This document shows positions 13,278 through 15,278 of a DNA stretch of 15,278 bases, in pieces. Position 1 is the stretch's first letter, and each line of letters begins with the position of its first letter. Under the pieces are notes generated by a model. That model made no database searches. It was given only the letters and a program-made list of their open reading frames with translations, and was not told where the DNA came from. The stretch lies in contig QMLZ01000049.1 of NCBI GenBank assembly GCA_003646995.1, positions 1-15,278 of the forward strand, in the 5' to 3' direction. Origin of the DNA: Deltaproteobacteria bacterium. Lineage in GTDB: Bacteria; Desulfobacterota; DSM-4660; Desulfatiglandales; Desulfatiglandaceae. Position numbers and translations under genes: made by a program.

Positions 13278-13688
13278 TTATGCCCCCTCCTGTACCTGTT
13301 CAGTCGCTTCACCGGTATCTTCCGGCTGTGCTGCCTCCTCTTCTTCTGGCTCCGCTACCTCCTGAGGCGCGAATTCCCTTTTTAGCTCATCAGGATCTGC
13401 CTTATCACGCAGTTTAATGGTCTGGTACTTCATAACCCTGTCATCAAGCCGCAAGTCCCTCTCAAGCAAAAAGGTTATGCCAGGGGGGCCACAATATTGA
13501 AGCAAAACATAGAACCCTTTGTCAAACTTCCTGACCTGGTAAGCCAGCTCTTTCTTCCCCCACTCATCCAGTCGAATAACAACGCCACCGTTTTTCTCAA
13601 TGATACTGTTGAATTTTTCCAGTACCTCCTTGTATTCCTCCTGGGAAAGTTCAGGGGTCAAAAGATATAGTGTTTCGTAAAATCTCAT
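13278..13688 (-). CDS. rpsF: 30S ribosomal protein bS6
   Basis: The 136-residue product starts [19 protein letters not shown] and contains [19 protein letters not shown] and KGFYVLLQY, the S6 core (about residues 1-98). An acidic tail (about 100-136, [15 protein letters not shown]) follows; such tails vary widely in S6. The ATG at 13688 is preceded by AAGGAGA 7 nt upstream; a longer reading frame to 13805 crosses the promoter region and is not used. It is the first gene of the leftward rpsF-rpsR-DUF2232-rplI-dnaB block, with a leader of about 90 nt. Confidence 0.96.
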   Translation of the reverse strand: MRFYETLYLLTPELSQEEYKEVLEKFNSIIEKNGGVVIRLDEWGKKELAYQVRKFDKGFYVLLQYCGPPGITFLLERDLRLDDRVMKYQTIKLRDKADPDELKREFAPQEVAEPEEEEAAQPEDTGEATEQVQEGA

Positions 13689-13785
13689 GGAATTCTCCTT
13701 TCGGCCTTTAATTAGTGGTCCTGCTCCCTGTCTGCGCCAATAAGTCAGCACAGCAGGAGTAGAACAAGGAGTTTTAAAAAAAGAA

Positions 13786-13814
13786 AGTTTAATTTTTGAA
13801 GACAATCATGTCAA
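13786..13814 (-). promoter_or_regulatory. Promoter of the rpsF operon
   Basis: On the minus strand a perfect TTGACA (13809-13814) and TAAACT (13786-13791) are separated by exactly 17 nt. The A/T-rich spacer and flank fit a sigma-70-type promoter. Transcription would start near 13779, giving a leader of about 90 nt before rpsF. Confidence 0.6.
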
Positions 13815-13841
13815 GGGAAATGGATCACTACTCCTCATTTC

Positions 13842-13868
13842 TTGACATTGTGCATTTGGACTCATAAG
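13842..13868 (+). promoter_or_regulatory. Possible promoter of the inositol-phosphatase gene
   Basis: A perfect TTGACA lies at 13842-13847. The best -10 at an acceptable distance is CATAAG at 13863-13868 (15-nt spacer, 4 of 6 matches). A better TATATT at 13869 is 21 nt away and too far. It is divergent from the rpsF promoter, with the two -35 boxes about 27 bp apart. Confidence 0.4.
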
Positions 13869-13918
13869 TATATTAATTTGCAGATACCACACCAACTTGG
13901 CCTTCAGGGAGTCTCGAA

Positions 13919-14707
13919 ATGTGGGAAAAGGAGATAGAGGTCGCGACCGAAGCCGCAAAACAAGCAGGCGCGGTTTTGCATGAACGGTTCGGGCACGTCC
14001 GGCACATAATGAAAAAAGGTGAGATTGATCTAGTTACCGATGCAGACCTAAAATCCGAGTCTCTTATCCTGCAAGCATTGTCCAGCCACTTTCCAGAGGA
14101 CAACATATTATCAGAAGAAAAGGGGGATCAAAATCAACCCTCAGCCAGAAGATGGCTGGTGGATCCCCTTGATGGTACAACGAACTTCGCCCACGGATTT
14201 CCTTTTTACTGTGTGTCCATAGCATTGGAAATAGGCCGGGAGCTGGTAGTAGGCGTGGTCTACAATCCTTACATGAATGAGCTTTTTCAGGCAGCATCCG
14301 GCAAGGGGGCCTGGCTCAACGGTGAACCTATTCATACCTCTGGTACCCGAAATATTGGAGAGGCCTTACTTGGAACGGGTTTTCCATATGATATTCACCA
14401 GAGATCAGAAAAAGTGCTGGATCTCTTTCGAAGGATGATCTTGGTGGCACAGGGAGTACGCAGGGCGGGGTCGGCTGCCCTCGACCTATGCTACGTAGCA
14501 GCTGGTAGGCTTGACGGGTTTTGGGAACAATCCTTAAAACCATGGGATACAGCGGCTGGATGTGTGATTTTACGAGAAGCAGGAGGAATCTTGAGCACCT
14601 TTGATGGGAGGGAATATACCCCATATGAAAATACTATCGTTGGCTCGAACCTCTATGTCTATGAGCAAATGATGTCCGTAATAAAAGAAGCTGAAGCGAA
14701 AAACTAG
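13919..14707 (+). CDS. Inositol monophosphatase family protein (SuhB-like)
   Basis: This is a Mg2+-dependent sugar-phosphate phosphatase of the IMPase fold, with 262 residues, the normal length. Metal-site motifs are present: E66 in LSEEKG, DPLDGTTNFAHG with D82 and D85 (82-93), and WDTAAG with D210 (209-214). GVVYNPYMNELFQA and RRAGSAALDLCYVAAGRLDGFWE are also typical. Relatives act on inositol-1-phosphate, fructose-1,6-bisphosphate or NADP, and E. coli SuhB also works in rRNA transcription antitermination. The substrate cannot be told from sequence alone. The adjacency to ribosomal genes is suggestive but divergent. GGGAG lies 7 nt before the ATG. Its TAG stop overlaps the stop of the opposite gene. 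Confidence 0.93.
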   Translation: MWEKEIEVATEAAKQAGAVLHERFGHVRHIMKKGEIDLVTDADLKSESLILQALSSHFPEDNILSEEKGDQNQPSARRWLVDPLDGTTNFAHGFPFYCVSIALEIGRELVVGVVYNPYMNELFQAASGKGAWLNGEPIHTSGTRNIGEALLGTGFPYDIHQRSEKVLDLFRRMILVAQGVRRAGSAALDLCYVAAGRLDGFWEQSLKPWDTAAGCVILREAGGILSTFDGREYTPYENTIVGSNLYVYEQMMSVIKEAEAKN

Positions 14708-14988
14708 GCACTTGAAAGTAGTCGATTCACCGAATCGCTGTCCACTCCTCGTATCAACACGGTTTTTATTCTGGATCTCTCACCAGCAGTAATTTCCACG
14801 TCGCTTTTTCGCACTCCTACAGCCCTGGCAATGAACTCCTTCAGGGTCTTATTTGCTTTTCCCCTAACAGGTTGGGCTGCTACCTTGATTCTATATACTC
14901 CTTGGTCCACCCCTACAATCTGGTTCTTGGCTCCCCCTGGAATCACCCTAACTTTGATTCTAGCACCGGAGTTTTCCTTTGATGGCAT
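14704..14988 (-). CDS. DUF167 (YggU-like) protein
   Basis: This small 94-residue protein has the DUF167 marks: RVIPGGAKNQIVGV near the start, YRIKVAAQPVRGKANKTLKEFIA (the conserved AxPxxGKANxxL core) and a C-terminal ITAGERSRIKTVLI. The family is widespread (E. coli YggU) and has no established role. GGAAGGA lies 6-7 nt before the ATG. The gene follows the YggT-family gene after 18 nt on the same strand, the usual YggT-YggU pairing, so they probably form an operon. Its TAG stop shares the palindrome CTAG (14704-14707) with the stop of the convergent phosphatase gene. Confidence 0.92.
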   Translation of the reverse strand: MPSKENSGARIKVRVIPGGAKNQIVGVDQGVYRIKVAAQPVRGKANKTLKEFIARAVGVRKSDVEITAGERSRIKTVLIRGVDSDSVNRLLSSA

Positions 14989-15006
14989 CTCTATCCTTCC
15001 GGTCCC

Positions 15007-15278
15007 TTAGGTCGCCAACCTTGCGGCTATCTGGTACAAGGTCCTTATCAAGAAAGTCTGAATAAAAATTATTGCCAAGATTACAATGATAGGTGAAAAA
15101 TCCAAACCACCCATGCTTATCGGGAGCCTTCTTCTTATGGGATAAAGCACCGGCTCTGTCACGGAATGGAGAAATCTTACAATAGGATTATAGGGATCGG
15201 GGTTGACCCAGGAGATTATTGCTCTGCCAATTATGATATACATGTATGCCTTTAATACGTAATGAAGTACTGTAGCCA
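15007..15278 (-). CDS. yggT: YggT-family membrane protein, 5' end beyond the window
   Basis: YggT proteins are small membrane proteins with two YGGT repeats or, as probably here, one. The visible part contains the signature RAIISWVNPDPYNPIVRFLHSVTEPVLYPIRR and a C-terminal hydrophobic helix (SPIIVILAIIFIQTFLI). An ATG at 15243 exists, but the frame stays open to the window edge and reads VLHYVLKAYMYIIIG. This matches the first membrane helix of the family, so the real start lies beyond 15278 and at least 90 residues are coded. Links of the family to membrane organisation, cell division or osmotic stress are known only loosely. It pairs with the DUF167 gene downstream. Confidence 0.9.
   Translation of the reverse strand, partial: ATVLHYVLKAYMYIIIGRAIISWVNPDPYNPIVRFLHSVTEPVLYPIRRRLPISMGGLDFSPIIVILAIIFIQTFLIRTLYQIAARLAT

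Noticed and set aside
13689..13805. Longer rpsF reading frame starting near 13805
   Set aside because: The extension runs over the consensus promoter and the AAGGAGA ribosome binding site; bS6 begins at [10 protein letters not shown].
1..15278. CRISPR arrays, insertion sequences, integrase or phage genes
   Set aside because: No repeat-spacer series, transposase motifs or flanking inverted repeats were seen; the window reads as ordinary chromosomal core genes apart from the rnf variations.

Overview
The window looks like chromosomal DNA of an anaerobic, sulfate-reducer-like bacterium of the Desulfobacterota (former Deltaproteobacteria). The lineage is inferred from four things: a complete rnfCDGEAB operon followed by apbE, the gene order rpsF-rpsR-DUF2232 protein-rplI-dnaB, a long HflX with an extra N-terminal domain, and a probable selenoprotein. 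TGA is the ordinary stop of ribF, rnfC, rnfD, rnfE, dnaB and the DUF2232 gene, so the genetic code is the standard bacterial one.

Layout. Positions 1-123 hold the 3' end of a UxaA/altronate dehydratase-type gene. It converges on a tRNA-Leu(CAG) gene, with a bidirectional terminator between them. ribF (FAD synthesis) then reads rightwards, followed by rnfC-D-G-E-A-B and apbE (1549-8439). This is the energy-conserving ferredoxin:NAD+ oxidoreductase plus the flavin transferase that attaches FMN to RnfD and RnfG. The operon runs into hflX, which is convergent and overlaps the end of apbE. The leftward block is rpsF-rpsR-DUF2232-rplI-dnaB, then hflX, possibly from its own promoter. Right of the divergent promoter region near 13.8 kb is an inositol-monophosphatase family gene reading rightwards. 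It converges on a DUF167 (YggU-like) gene and a YggT-family gene cut by the right edge.

Main result. rnfB reads from an ATG at 6488 to 7348 with one in-frame TGA at 6647-6649. That TGA falls exactly on the first cysteine of the N-terminal CGxCGxxxC iron-sulfur motif. A strong hairpin follows at the spacing expected for a bacterial SECIS element. The best reading is that RnfB is a selenoprotein with Sec54 as a cluster ligand. Naive gene calling would miss the first 68 codons.

Two further oddities affect the same membrane electron path. RnfA carries a signal peptide and a periplasmic beta-sandwich-like domain of about 100 residues in front of its membrane core. RnfE lacks the usual Asn-Cys pair whose cysteine normally helps hold the RnfA/RnfE intramembrane [2Fe-2S] cluster. 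Together these suggest an Rnf variant with altered electron-transfer centres. ribF (FAD supply), apbE (flavin transfer) and rnfD/rnfG (acceptors) form a local flavin chain.
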